NCBI RefSeq assembly: GCF_001422545.1
Contig: NZ_LMLE01000010.1
Coordinates: 186,227-250,226, forward strand
Length of the DNA: 64,000 bases
Origin: Pedobacter sp. Leaf41
Lineage (GTDB): Bacteria; Bacteroidota; Bacteroidia; Sphingobacteriales; Sphingobacteriaceae
Reading direction: 5' to 3'
Every line of letters starts with the position of its first letter. Within the stretch, counting starts at the first letter, position 1. Below the pieces are notes generated by a model. It made no database searches. It saw nothing but the letters and a program-made list of their open reading frames with translations, and was not told where the DNA came from. Below are positions 53,702 through 62,843 of the stretch, one piece after another. Position numbers and translations under genes: made by a program.

Positions 53702-54247
53702 ATGCAAAAGAAAACACTTCTTGACGGACAAAAAATTCAGATTACAATTAAGAGGCTTTGCCATCAATTAATTGAAAACCACGACGATTTCGCGAATACC
53801 GTTTTGATTGGTATCCAGCCACGCGGTATCTTTCTTGCCGATCGCATTCATCAAGAGCTCGAAACCATCCTAAAAAACAAGAAAATTTTAAAGGGAAACC
53901 TCGACATTACTTTTTTTAGGGATGATTTTAGGCGAAAAGATGGATTGGTAACCGCAAGTAGCAATTCCATTGATTTCATTACTGAGGGCAAAAAAGTGAT
54001 CCTCATTGATGATGTACTTTGGACCGGAAGAACCATTAGAGCAGCGCTTGATGCGTTGCTTGCCTATGGCAGACCAGATAAAGTAGAGCTCTTGGTACTT
54101 ATTGATCGTAGGTTTAGTAGACATTTACCTATCGAACCCGATTACATTGGGCATCAAGTAGATAGCTTAAATTCACAGCAAGTGAAAGTAACCTGGGCAA
54201 GTGAAGGAAGTGAAGACAAAGTGATTTTATTATCCGAAAAACAATAA
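53702..54247 (+). CDS. pyrR: Bifunctional pyrimidine regulatory protein / uracil phosphoribosyltransferase PyrR
   Basis: 181 aa from ATG 53702 (MQKKTLLDGQKIQI). The type I phosphoribosyltransferase PRPP loop is VILIDDVLWTGRTIRAALDAL, the other active-site stretch is LIGIQPRGIFLADRI, and DITFFRDDFRRKDG is typical of PyrR. In Gram-positives it controls pyr mRNA by attenuation and also makes UMP from uracil. Here the upstream leader is very short, so RNA control is unlikely at this locus. pyrB follows after 7 bp. Confidence 0.92.
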   Translation: MQKKTLLDGQKIQITIKRLCHQLIENHDDFANTVLIGIQPRGIFLADRIHQELETILKNKKILKGNLDITFFRDDFRRKDGLVTASSNSIDFITEGKKVILIDDVLWTGRTIRAALDALLAYGRPDKVELLVLIDRRFSRHLPIEPDYIGHQVDSLNSQQVKVTWASEGSEDKVILLSEKQ

Positions 54248-54254
54248 TATAAAA

Positions 54255-55184
54255 ATGGCAGCAGACAAACTATCAACCCGACATCTTTTAGGCATTAAAG
54301 ATATTAACCGGAATGATATCGAATTGATTTTCGAAACTGCAGATAATTTCAAAGAAGTAATCAATAGGCCCATTAAAAAGGTTCCTTCACTTCGGGACAT
54401 TACCATTGCCAATATTTTCTTTGAAAATTCTACCCGTACAAAACTTTCTTTTGAACTAGCTGAAAAAAGGTTATCAGCAGATGTGGTAAACTTCGCTGCA
54501 TCATCATCATCAGTGAGCAAAGGAGAAACATTGATTGATACGGTTAACAACATTCTATCGATGAAAGTCGACATGGTGGTGATGCGTCATCCCTATGCAG
54601 GAGCAGGTCAGTTTTTGAGCAAACATGTAAAAGCGCAAATTGTAAATGCCGGAGACGGGGCTCATGAACACCCAACCCAGGCTTTACTCGACGCTTTCTC
54701 CATCCGCCAGAAATTAGGCGATGTGACTGGAAAGAAAGTGGTTATTGTTGGGGATATTTTGCACTCTCGGGTAGCAATCTCAAATATTCTCTGCCTACAG
54801 CGTTTAGGTGCAGAAGTGATGGTTTGCGGCCCAACCACTTTAATTCCCAAACACATTCATCAACTTGGAGTAAAAGTTGAACATAACCTAATTAAAGCAC
54901 TGAATTGGTGCGATGTAGCAAATATGCTTCGCATTCAACTGGAGCGTCAGGATATTAAATATTTTCCATCTTTGAGAGAATACGCCATGATGTATGGCCT
55001 AAATAAACAGATTCTCGATAACCTCGATAAGGAAATCATTGTCATGCACCCAGGCCCAATTAATCGTGGTGTGGAGATCACTAGTGATGTTGCCGATAGT
55101 AAGCAATCCATCATTTTAGAACAGGTAGAAAACGGTGTGGCTATTAGAATGGCTGTACTTTATTTATTGGCAAGCCAAGGGTAA
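54255..55184 (+). CDS. pyrB: Aspartate carbamoyltransferase catalytic chain
   Basis: 309 aa. It condenses carbamoyl phosphate with aspartate, the second step of pyrimidine synthesis. The carbamoyl-phosphate site FFENSTRTKLSFE, the MRHPYAG and GDGAHEHPTQALLDAFSI blocks and the MHPGPINRGVE motif are complete. No pyrI regulatory chain is present nearby. It forms an operon with pyrR. Confidence 0.96.
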   Translation: MAADKLSTRHLLGIKDINRNDIELIFETADNFKEVINRPIKKVPSLRDITIANIFFENSTRTKLSFELAEKRLSADVVNFAASSSSVSKGETLIDTVNNILSMKVDMVVMRHPYAGAGQFLSKHVKAQIVNAGDGAHEHPTQALLDAFSIRQKLGDVTGKKVVIVGDILHSRVAISNILCLQRLGAEVMVCGPTTLIPKHIHQLGVKVEHNLIKALNWCDVANMLRIQLERQDIKYFPSLREYAMMYGLNKQILDNLDKEIIVMHPGPINRGVEITSDVADSKQSIILEQVENGVAIRMAVLYLLASQG

Positions 55185-55485
55185 ACTAGTTTATTAGTCA
55201 TTGGTTCATTAGCCATGGGTTATTAGCGGGCGAAAAATTCTAGTGAATTAGACTTCGACTAATAGTTACCTACTACACAATCTAGAGCTTCCATAATTTT
55301 GGCTCATTTCACCAGCGAACTAATAACTATTGAACGACTGAATCAGTCTAATTTTCAACATTCAACTTTCTTCTATACCAATTTTGAAAACCCTTCGTTT
55401 ATTTGTGTTATTAACAGATGTTAATTACTTATGTTGATAAACCATGATACTATTTCTAATTTAGTACCAACCATATTTGAAACCG
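55185..55485. other. Intergenic region before the TPR/ExbB/TonB locus
   Basis: 301 bp with irregular TTATTAG/TCATTAG-like short repeats at 55190-55228 (degenerate relatives of the GTCATTA array at 32424) and no ORF. A CATATTTG at 55472-55479 is one base off the -7 consensus, 6 bp ahead of the ATG at 55486; if used, the TPR message would be nearly leaderless. Confidence 0.4.
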
Positions 55486-58400
55486 ATGCAGAAAAAATAC
55501 TTACTAATTCCGCTATTCATGGCAGGAAGTTTTACCACTTATGCGCAAGTTAGTGCAGTGCAAAACCTCAATAAAAACTACCAGACTGGCTTAGAATTAT
55601 TAGACAAAGAAAAATATACCGCTGCTGCACAGCAGTTTAAGCTTGTTGAACAACAACGCTATAAACCGTCTACACAAACCGAAAGCAATGCCGAACTATC
55701 TCTACTTAAAGAGAATGCAAAATTTTATGCAGCTGTTTGTGCGTTAGAATTAACTAACAGTGATGCGGAAAGTTTATTCCAGGCTTTTATCCGTGATTAT
55801 CCTTTAAATCCCAATACAAAACTGGCCTATTTTTATGTAGGAAAAACTTATTTTGGTCAAAAAAATTACAAAAAAGCACTAGAATGGTTCGAAAAAACTG
55901 ATCCGTCTACCCTATCAGCTAAACAACGTAACGAATATCAATTTAAGCAGGGTTACGCCTATTTTGAGTTGCAAGACTATGAAAAAGCAGAACCACTATT
56001 CGAGAAAGTAAAAAAAGAGGAAGGCGATTTCCAAGAAAGTGCGACTTACTATTTTGCTTACATCAACTACCTAAATAAAGAATACAAAACAGCATTAGCT
56101 AATTTTGAAAAGCTGAAAGGATCACCAACCTATGAAGCAAGTTATCCATACTACATCACCTCAATGTATTATCTGGATGAACGCTACGATGATGTAATCA
56201 GCTATGCACTAGAATCTATTCAAAAAACCAAACAACAGTTCGAACCTGAAATGTTGAGTTTAGTTGCCGCTTCTTACTTTGCGAAATCGGAATTTAAGAA
56301 CGCTGAAAAATATTTTGCAGAGTTTTATGCTAAAGATAAAAGCGAAACCAAAAACAACTTATTCATTTACCAATATGGATATTCGTTGTTCCAGAATAAA
56401 AAGTATAAAGAATCTGTTGCCATTTTAGAGAAGCTAAACAACGATGATATTTATCTCCAAAACGGAATGCATACTTTGGGTAAGGCATTTATTCAATTGG
56501 GCAACAAACAAAAAGCACAAAGTGCATTTTTCAGAGCTTCACGTTTAGATTTTGATAAAACCATTCAAGAAGAAGCCTGGTTAAGTTATGCCAAGTTAAG
56601 CTATGAGTTAGATTTCCATCAACAAGCTTTAGAAGCAACACAAGGATTTTTGAAAACTTTTCCAAAATCTCGTAAAATTAACGAAGCGAAAACTTTGTTA
56701 GGAGAAGTACTTTTAACCACTAAAAACTATCAGGCGGCAGTTGATATTTTGGAACCGATTCCGGATAAAACCCTTGAGGCTAAAGAAGCCTACCAAAAGG
56801 TTACTTATTTCCGTGGGTTAGAATTTTATAATGAGCGAGCTTTTCCGAATGCCTTATCAATGTTTTTACGTTCTGATAAATTTCCGGAAGACAATGAGAT
56901 CCACGCCTTAAATACTTATTGGAAAGCCGAAGCCATGTACGAATTGCGGAAATATGGCGAAGCCGTTTCTACGTTCGAAAAGTTTTTAAAAATGCCTGAT
57001 GCCGATAAAACCGGCGTATATAACTTTGCCAATTATGCCCTCGCTTATTCTGCTTTTGAGGATGAAAAATATGCCAAGGCAGCAACCTATTTCGAGAAAT
57101 TTCTTCAGGGAAATGATAAAGATCAAAAGACAATTGATGATGCAACTATTCGTTTGGCCGATTCTTATTTCGTAAATAAAACTTACGGAAACGCGATGAC
57201 CAATTACAACAGAATAATTGACAGGCATACTACATCTGAAGATTACGCCACTTTTCAAAAAGGAATGATCCAGGGTTTGGAAAACCAATACGATGCGAAA
57301 ATTGCGACCATGCAAACGTTATTGTCAAAATTCCCCAACTCTAATTATGCAGATGATGCAGGTTTTGAAACCGCTTACACTTATTTTAACAAAGGCGATT
57401 TCGATAAATCGAAGTCAGATCTTGTAGCTTTGGTGGCGAAATACCCACGCAGTAGTTATGTTCCAAAGGCATTAGTGACTATTGGATTGGTTCAATACAA
57501 CCAAGATCAGGACGATGTGGCTTTAGAATCCTTCAAAAAAGTAATCCGCGATTACCCTACATCTGAAGAGGCTAAACAAGCGATGGAATCTATTAAAAAC
57601 ATTTATGTAGATAAAGGTGATGCAAATGGATTTATCCAATACGCCAACACCACTCCGCTTGGCAACTATTCAGATAACGAGCAAGACAATATCATTTTTG
57701 CGGCTGCGAATAACCTTTACTTAAAAGGCGATGCCAACGGCGCTTTCCAGGCTGTTAATGCTTATTTTGATAAATTCCCTAAAGCTAACCACGAAAAAGA
57801 AGCGAAATTTATCAGAGCAGAATCTTTGGTTAAACTAGGTCGCCCTGATGAAGCAATACCTGATTATGAATTTATATTAAATGATTGGACAAGCGACTAC
57901 ACCGAACGTTCATTGGTGAGCATTTCCCAATTGTTCCTCAACCAGAAAAAATATAATGAAGCAATTGTTTATTTGAAAAGATTAGAAACTACAACAGATT
58001 ACAAGGCACATTACAGTTTTGCCATCAACAACCTATTAAAAGCATATACAGCTTTAAATATGCCTGATGATATGTTGAAATACGCTAAGTTGACCAATGA
58101 ATCTGAAAAAGCTTCGGAAGAAGAAAAAAATAGTTCTGGTTTGTTTTCTGGTAAAGCTTATTTGCTAAAAGGAGATACTACAACTGCGGTTAAAGAATTT
58201 AAAAACGTTGTGGCTAAAACGAAAACGGCTGCCGCTGCCGAGGCAAAATACAACCTTGCACTTATTGAATACAACAAGGGAGATTTCAAAACATCAACTA
58301 AAACTTGTTTTGATATTGTGAACAACATGGCTTCACATGATTATTGGGTAGCTAAAGCCTTTATCTTGTTATCTGATAATTATGTTGCCCTGAAAGATAA

Positions 58401-58509
58401 CTTGCAAGCAAAAAGTACACTTCTAAGTATAATTGATAATTACGAAGGCAAGGATGATATCATTCCGACAGCCAAAGAGAAACTAGAAAAACTAAACCAG
58501 AAGAAGTAG
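55486..58509 (+). CDS. Large periplasmic/outer-membrane tetratricopeptide-repeat protein
   Basis: 1007 aa from ATG 55486; a TTG 9 bp upstream is in frame. After a signal peptide (LLIPLFMAGSFTTYAQ) the chain is almost wholly TPR-like helices, with repeats of the type KKALEWFEKTD, YEKAEPLFEKV, KTALANFEKL and YAKAATYFEKFL across residues 15-1000. About 20 or more TPR-like units can be traced, some resembling CpoB/YbgF- and BamD-type repeats. It begins a tightly packed cluster (barrel, HU-SPOR, ExbB, ExbD, TonB) and is likely the scaffold of that system. Confidence 0.85.
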   Translation: MQKKYLLIPLFMAGSFTTYAQVSAVQNLNKNYQTGLELLDKEKYTAAAQQFKLVEQQRYKPSTQTESNAELSLLKENAKFYAAVCALELTNSDAESLFQAFIRDYPLNPNTKLAYFYVGKTYFGQKNYKKALEWFEKTDPSTLSAKQRNEYQFKQGYAYFELQDYEKAEPLFEKVKKEEGDFQESATYYFAYINYLNKEYKTALANFEKLKGSPTYEASYPYYITSMYYLDERYDDVISYALESIQKTKQQFEPEMLSLVAASYFAKSEFKNAEKYFAEFYAKDKSETKNNLFIYQYGYSLFQNKKYKESVAILEKLNNDDIYLQNGMHTLGKAFIQLGNKQKAQSAFFRASRLDFDKTIQEEAWLSYAKLSYELDFHQQALEATQGFLKTFPKSRKINEAKTLLGEVLLTTKNYQAAVDILEPIPDKTLEAKEAYQKVTYFRGLEFYNERAFPNALSMFLRSDKFPEDNEIHALNTYWKAEAMYELRKYGEAVSTFEKFLKMPDADKTGVYNFANYALAYSAFEDEKYAKAATYFEKFLQGNDKDQKTIDDATIRLADSYFVNKTYGNAMTNYNRIIDRHTTSEDYATFQKGMIQGLENQYDAKIATMQTLLSKFPNSNYADDAGFETAYTYFNKGDFDKSKSDLVALVAKYPRSSYVPKALVTIGLVQYNQDQDDVALESFKKVIRDYPTSEEAKQAMESIKNIYVDKGDANGFIQYANTTPLGNYSDNEQDNIIFAAANNLYLKGDANGAFQAVNAYFDKFPKANHEKEAKFIRAESLVKLGRPDEAIPDYEFILNDWTSDYTERSLVSISQLFLNQKKYNEAIVYLKRLETTTDYKAHYSFAINNLLKAYTALNMPDDMLKYAKLTNESEKASEEEKNSSGLFSGKAYLLKGDTTTAVKEFKNVVAKTKTAAAAEAKYNLALIEYNKGDFKTSTKTCFDIVNNMASHDYWVAKAFILLSDNYVALKDNLQAKSTLLSIIDNYEGKDDIIPTAKEKLEKLNQKK

Positions 58510-58513
58510 AATT

Positions 58514-60211
58514 ATGAAGTCGATTAAATATATATATAGTTTGCTGTTTTTTGCTGCTGCTGGTTTAACAACTGCCCAGGCACAGGAAAAGAAAGCTGAA
58601 GAAAAAGCCGTAGTGAGTGAGGAAATAGAAGTTGTTCGCCCTTACAAACCTATTTTGGCTGAAGCCGTTAAACTAAGAAGAAGTCCGAATTTGGATGACG
58701 TAAAAACTTATAAAGCGAAATTAAACTACAGCGTAACAGATAAAAAATTAGAGCTAAACAGCGATATTCAAAAATTACAAGCGCAGCAGCTTGCAGAAGA
58801 GAAAGCAAGTATTTTAGTAAATAATTATGTGAAAGGCGCATTTGGTTCACTTTCTACCTTATTAGGCGAAGCTTACTTTAATACTGGAAAAGATGAAGGA
58901 TTACAGCTTGGTGGTTATTTCAAACATTTTAGCCAGGAAGGTAAAATAAATAAACAAAACAGTAGTCAACAACAATTAAGCATTTTTGGCCGTAGTATTT
59001 TAGAGGAAAATACAGTAAGTGGACGTTTAAATTTTGAAAGAAATGGCACCTACTTTTACGGCTTGGATAATGCAAACCCAACCTTAAATCCAAACCCTGA
59101 GAAACAAGCTTTAACGCTTTTAGAATTAGAGGGTGAGTTGGTTAAGAACTTCACAGAGGATGAAGACGCATTGAGTTATGCGGTAAAAGCTAATGCTTAT
59201 TTATGGAATGACCGTTTTGACGCTAAAGAAAGTTATCTTTCATTAAATGGATACCTAAATAAAAGAATCAGTTCATTTAATTTAGGTTTGGCAGCATCTA
59301 CAGAGTTTGGGAGCACCAAAGATGCGCTAACAAGCGTAGGAAATAACTTACTCCGCTTAAATCCTTATATCCGTTTGCAAGTTAAAGGAGCAAAAGTTAC
59401 GGCAGGAATTAATTTCGTTCAGGAATTCGGTGCATTCAGCAGTTCAAGAATTTTCCCGGCAGTAACTGCTGATTTCACCCTCGTACCTGATTATTTACAG
59501 GTTTTTGGAGAGGTTAAGGGTGATGTAAACAGAAACTCAATGAAAGGCTTAACAGATGAAAATCCATGGTTGAATAGCAATATCTTGATCAAAAATACGG
59601 TTGAAAAGTTAAGCATTAGTGCAGGGATTAAAGGAACCGGTGGACCAGGCTTTGGCTACAAGGCCCGTTTCTATATGAAGCAGTTTGACGACCTTCCTTT
59701 ATTCATTAATAACTTCGATAATTTTAACAAGTTTGATGTGATTTATGATTTTGGCAAAACGAAATTGACTGGCTTAGAAGGTGAAATATCGATACAGGTA
59801 ATCGATGCACTAAAGTGGACAGGAAAGTTGAATATTGATGATTGGAAACCTGCTCAAGAAACTTACTCATGGTTTAAACCAGGGCTAAAAGTTAGCTCAA
59901 ACTTCGTTTATACTTATAATAAAAAGCTGAGTTTTAATGCAGCTGTGGTAATGCAAGATGATGTAAAAGCGAAAGTAAATGTTCAACAACCAGTAAATCC
60001 ACTACAGTATTTGGTGCCAAACACCAGCATCGAACGTATAGAAACAGTTAAAGGATTTGTAGATTTGGGCATCGGTGCAGATTACCGCATCAACAACAAA
60101 TTTTCCATTTTTGCAAAAGCCAATAACCTGTTGAATTCTAAATATAACCACTTTTTATATTATCAGGTTAACGGGTTAAATGTATTCGGCGGACTAACTT
60201 ATTCATTTTAA
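58514..60211 (+). CDS. Plug-less TonB-dependent-receptor-like outer-membrane beta-barrel
   Basis: 565 aa with a signal peptide ending AQAQ. After a short charged segment comes SEEIEVVRPYKPILAEA, which looks like a TonB-box-type or docking motif, followed by a long barrel of alternating strands that ends with a C-terminal aromatic (GGLTYSF), as in outer-membrane proteins. The NNKFSIFAKANNLLNSKYNH block is typical of TonB-receptor barrels, but no N-terminal plug domain is visible. It starts 4 bp after the TPR gene. The likely role is the outer-membrane partner of the ExbB-ExbD-TonB motor downstream. Confidence 0.8.
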   Translation: MKSIKYIYSLLFFAAAGLTTAQAQEKKAEEKAVVSEEIEVVRPYKPILAEAVKLRRSPNLDDVKTYKAKLNYSVTDKKLELNSDIQKLQAQQLAEEKASILVNNYVKGAFGSLSTLLGEAYFNTGKDEGLQLGGYFKHFSQEGKINKQNSSQQQLSIFGRSILEENTVSGRLNFERNGTYFYGLDNANPTLNPNPEKQALTLLELEGELVKNFTEDEDALSYAVKANAYLWNDRFDAKESYLSLNGYLNKRISSFNLGLAASTEFGSTKDALTSVGNNLLRLNPYIRLQVKGAKVTAGINFVQEFGAFSSSRIFPAVTADFTLVPDYLQVFGEVKGDVNRNSMKGLTDENPWLNSNILIKNTVEKLSISAGIKGTGGPGFGYKARFYMKQFDDLPLFINNFDNFNKFDVIYDFGKTKLTGLEGEISIQVIDALKWTGKLNIDDWKPAQETYSWFKPGLKVSSNFVYTYNKKLSFNAAVVMQDDVKAKVNVQQPVNPLQYLVPNTSIERIETVKGFVDLGIGADYRINNKFSIFAKANNLLNSKYNHFLYYQVNGLNVFGGLTYSF

Positions 60212-60265
60212 ATACATTAAATTAATTATTGCGTAGGTTTAGAAAAAACGCTTAATTTTACCGGA

Positions 60266-61738
60266 ATGGATATCTTATCATACCTTTTGGAACTTTTGCA
60301 ACAGCGCAAAGAAGTTGGCATTACCGGCTTGGGCACCTTCTATAAAAAGAAGTTTCCAGGCAGGTACGATAAGGAAAAAAAATCATTTTTACCACCAAGT
60401 TATGCTCTGGCATTTACATCTGATGTAAAAAATGATGAGGCCCTAACCAATTTTATTGCTTCTGAAAGAAATATCTCAGCCGAGAGTTCATCTTATTACA
60501 TTTCGCAATTTGTAGATGAAGTGAACCAAAAACTGGAAGTAGAACATGAGGCTGATCTTGAGAATTTGGGTCGATTATATTTCACAGAGCACGAAGGTCT
60601 AAGCTTTGATGCGGCTAAAAATATAAACTACGGATCAGAATTTTATGGTCTACCCGCATTGCCTGAAATCATTTCAGATCAACAGCAAACGGATGCCACT
60701 GACAAAGATGATGAGGTATATGATGAAATAGCCGAAGCACCAAATGCACCTGTTCAGCCTAAAGAAACAGCGCATATACATCCTATTATTGAAAATGTAA
60801 AATTGGATGAGGTAGAAGATGATTTGCGCAATACTTTAAAGCACACTACAAAATCAGGCGAAGAAGTTACTGATGCGCCAGATTTTATAAAAGAACAACA
60901 CACTGAACATCCAAACAGATTTGGCCATACGCCAGAAGATGAGGAGGCAGTAAGGGCTTTGACACCCGAGGAAATCGAGGTGCCAGAAAGTATTGTTCAA
61001 CAACATGAAGAACATCCAGACCGTTTCGGGCATACGCCAGAAAGCGAAGCGGAAAAAACTTATATCAATCTGGAAGATGAAACTCCAGAAGATGAACCTG
61101 TAATTGCAGCGCCTGAGTTTATTAAAGAGCAACATGCCGAGCATCCAAACAGATTTGGTCACGATCCGATTGTTCAAGAAACCTTCGAGGAAGAAAAAAG
61201 ATCTATTTGGCCAAAAATGCTCCTCATCATTCTGGGAATTCTTTTGATTGGAGTGATCATCTATTTTATCAAACCAGATTTGTTTAAACAGCAGGCTGCG
61301 CTACAAACTACCACACCTGCAGTTTTGCCAGATTCTCCAAAAACAGAAATAGATACTGCAAAGGCAAAACAAGATTCGATAGCTAAAACAGATAGTACTT
61401 TAAAAGCGAATCAAATTGCTACGCAAAAAGTTGATTCTGCAACGCTGAAAAAAGTTGGTCCAACTCTATCTAATGCTCCTTTGGCTACAGAGAAATCAAT
61501 GTTTCATGTAATAGCAGTTTCTTATGAAACAGAAGCAGCAGCATTAAGATTCATTGAAAAAGTAAAAAAAATTGGCCTAAATGCGACTATTGCGAAAATG
61601 GAAGGGAGAAGAAAAAAGGTAAGTATTGCGAGTTTTCCCACTAAAGAGGAGGCAGAAAAGCAAAAAGAAATTCTACAAAAACGATTAAAGGGAACCGGAT
61701 TTTACGTTAAAGAAATAAAAAACAACACACAACCATAA
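60266..61738 (+). CDS. HU-CCDC81 / SPOR membrane protein
   Basis: 490 aa. Residues 1-130 hold two HU-like (CCDC81-type) domains (LLQQRKEVGITGLGTFYKKK, LENLGRLYFTEHEGLSF). Residues 130-310 are acidic and contain three copies of an F-I-K-E-Q-H-x-E-H-P-N-R-F-G-H motif (at 205-223, 240-258, 283-301). A single membrane helix is at 314-335 (MLLIILGILLIGVIIYFI), then a linker and a SPOR domain (about 411-485). HU side in the cytoplasm, SPOR side in the periplasm. Comparative work has proposed HU-CCDC81/SPOR fusions in Bacteroidota as links between DNA and peptidoglycan. Its stop overlaps the exbB start by one base. Confidence 0.85.
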   Translation: MDILSYLLELLQQRKEVGITGLGTFYKKKFPGRYDKEKKSFLPPSYALAFTSDVKNDEALTNFIASERNISAESSSYYISQFVDEVNQKLEVEHEADLENLGRLYFTEHEGLSFDAAKNINYGSEFYGLPALPEIISDQQQTDATDKDDEVYDEIAEAPNAPVQPKETAHIHPIIENVKLDEVEDDLRNTLKHTTKSGEEVTDAPDFIKEQHTEHPNRFGHTPEDEEAVRALTPEEIEVPESIVQQHEEHPDRFGHTPESEAEKTYINLEDETPEDEPVIAAPEFIKEQHAEHPNRFGHDPIVQETFEEEKRSIWPKMLLIILGILLIGVIIYFIKPDLFKQQAALQTTTPAVLPDSPKTEIDTAKAKQDSIAKTDSTLKANQIATQKVDSATLKKVGPTLSNAPLATEKSMFHVIAVSYETEAAALRFIEKVKKIGLNATIAKMEGRRKKVSIASFPTKEEAEKQKEILQKRLKGTGFYVKEIKNNTQP

Positions 61739-62442
61739 TGATAACTTTATTAATTCAAGACACCACACAAGCACTTCAAGATACAGCGAATGCAGTTAAC
61801 CAGGCATTAACTCAACCAGAGCCAGAATTACATTTCATCGATCTGCTTTTTAAAGGTGGGTGGGTGATGCTACCTTTGGCATTATTAGCCTTTCTAGCCT
61901 TAATCATATTCGTTGAACGTTATTTAACCATCAAAAAGGCCACGAAAGATGAGTCGAACTTAATGGGACAAATCAGATCATATATTCAATCTGGCAATTT
62001 AGATGGAGCAATGTCGCTGTTAAGAAACAACAACTCCCCTCTTAGTCGCATGTTGCAAAAAGGCTTAAAACGTATCGGCCGCCCAATTAAAGAGATTGAA
62101 GGTGCTATTGAAAACGTTGGTAAACTAGAGGTTGCTAAGCTGGAGAAAAATATCAGTATTCTAGGTATTGTTGCAGGTATCGCTCCAATGTTGGGTTTCG
62201 TAGGTACCATCGTTGGGGTAATTACAATTTTCCATCAGGTATCCATTAAAGGTGCTATTGAAATTGGAACTATTTCTGGTGGTTTATATACGAAAATGAT
62301 CACTTCAGCAACAGGTTTAATCATTGGTATTATCGCTTACGTACTTTACCATATTCTAAATATCATGGTAGAAAAAATCATCCTAAAAATGGAAACGGAT
62401 GCAATTGACTTTATTGATTTATTAGAAGAGCCAGGTAAATAA
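61738..62442 (+). CDS. exbB: MotA/TolQ/ExbB proton channel protein
   Basis: 234 aa with three membrane segments (near residues 38-60, 143-165 and 185-207). The ExbB/TolQ blocks are visible: GGWVMLPLALLAFLALIIFVERY, the cytoplasmic helical part, LGIVAGIAPMLGFVGTIVGVITIF and SGGLYTKMITSATGLIIGI. With ExbD it turns proton flow into motion of TonB. It overlaps its neighbours on both sides by one base (TAATG), so translation is coupled. Confidence 0.94.
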   Translation: MITLLIQDTTQALQDTANAVNQALTQPEPELHFIDLLFKGGWVMLPLALLAFLALIIFVERYLTIKKATKDESNLMGQIRSYIQSGNLDGAMSLLRNNNSPLSRMLQKGLKRIGRPIKEIEGAIENVGKLEVAKLEKNISILGIVAGIAPMLGFVGTIVGVITIFHQVSIKGAIEIGTISGGLYTKMITSATGLIIGIIAYVLYHILNIMVEKIILKMETDAIDFIDLLEEPGK

Positions 62443-62843
62443 TGAACTTACGCAAAAGAACAAAAGGGTCAGTAGAAGTACACACTTCAGCGTTGAACGA
62501 TATTATGTTCTTCCTGATGCTGTTCTTCCTTCTGGCATCTGCAGTGGTTAATCCAACTGTAGTAAAATTGTTGTTGCCGCAGTCGTCAAGCGGGCAGCAA
62601 TCTACTGCTAAAAAAGCAGTTACAGTTACGATAGACGAAAATTTAAAATATTCCGTTGATAAGAAACCAGTTACAATGGAGCAATTGGAGCCAACTTTAG
62701 CCGCTTACCAAAAACTGGCTCCAGATATGACCATCCTTTTGTATGTATCTCGTAATGTTACTTATCAAGATGGTTTTGTTGTTAATGATATCGCAAATAA
62801 GTTAAAATTGAAGCTTGTTGTGGCTGTTGAGCCGAAAAAATAA
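62442..62843 (+). CDS. exbD: ExbD/TolR biopolymer transport protein
   Basis: 133 aa with one N-terminal membrane helix. The proton-relay Asp is at residue 20 (SALNDIMFFLMLFFLL), followed by a periplasmic TolR-like domain (VTIDENLKYSVDKKPVT, and VTYQDGFVVNDIANKLKL near the end). It starts on the last base of exbB and ends on the first base of the TonB gene. Confidence 0.93.
   Translation: MNLRKRTKGSVEVHTSALNDIMFFLMLFFLLASAVVNPTVVKLLLPQSSSGQQSTAKKAVTVTIDENLKYSVDKKPVTMEQLEPTLAAYQKLAPDMTILLYVSRNVTYQDGFVVNDIANKLKLKLVVAVEPKK

Noticed and set aside
53693..53702. PyrR-type attenuator before pyrR
   Set aside because: The predicted leader is about 9 nt and no suitable hairpin lies between the -7 box and the start.
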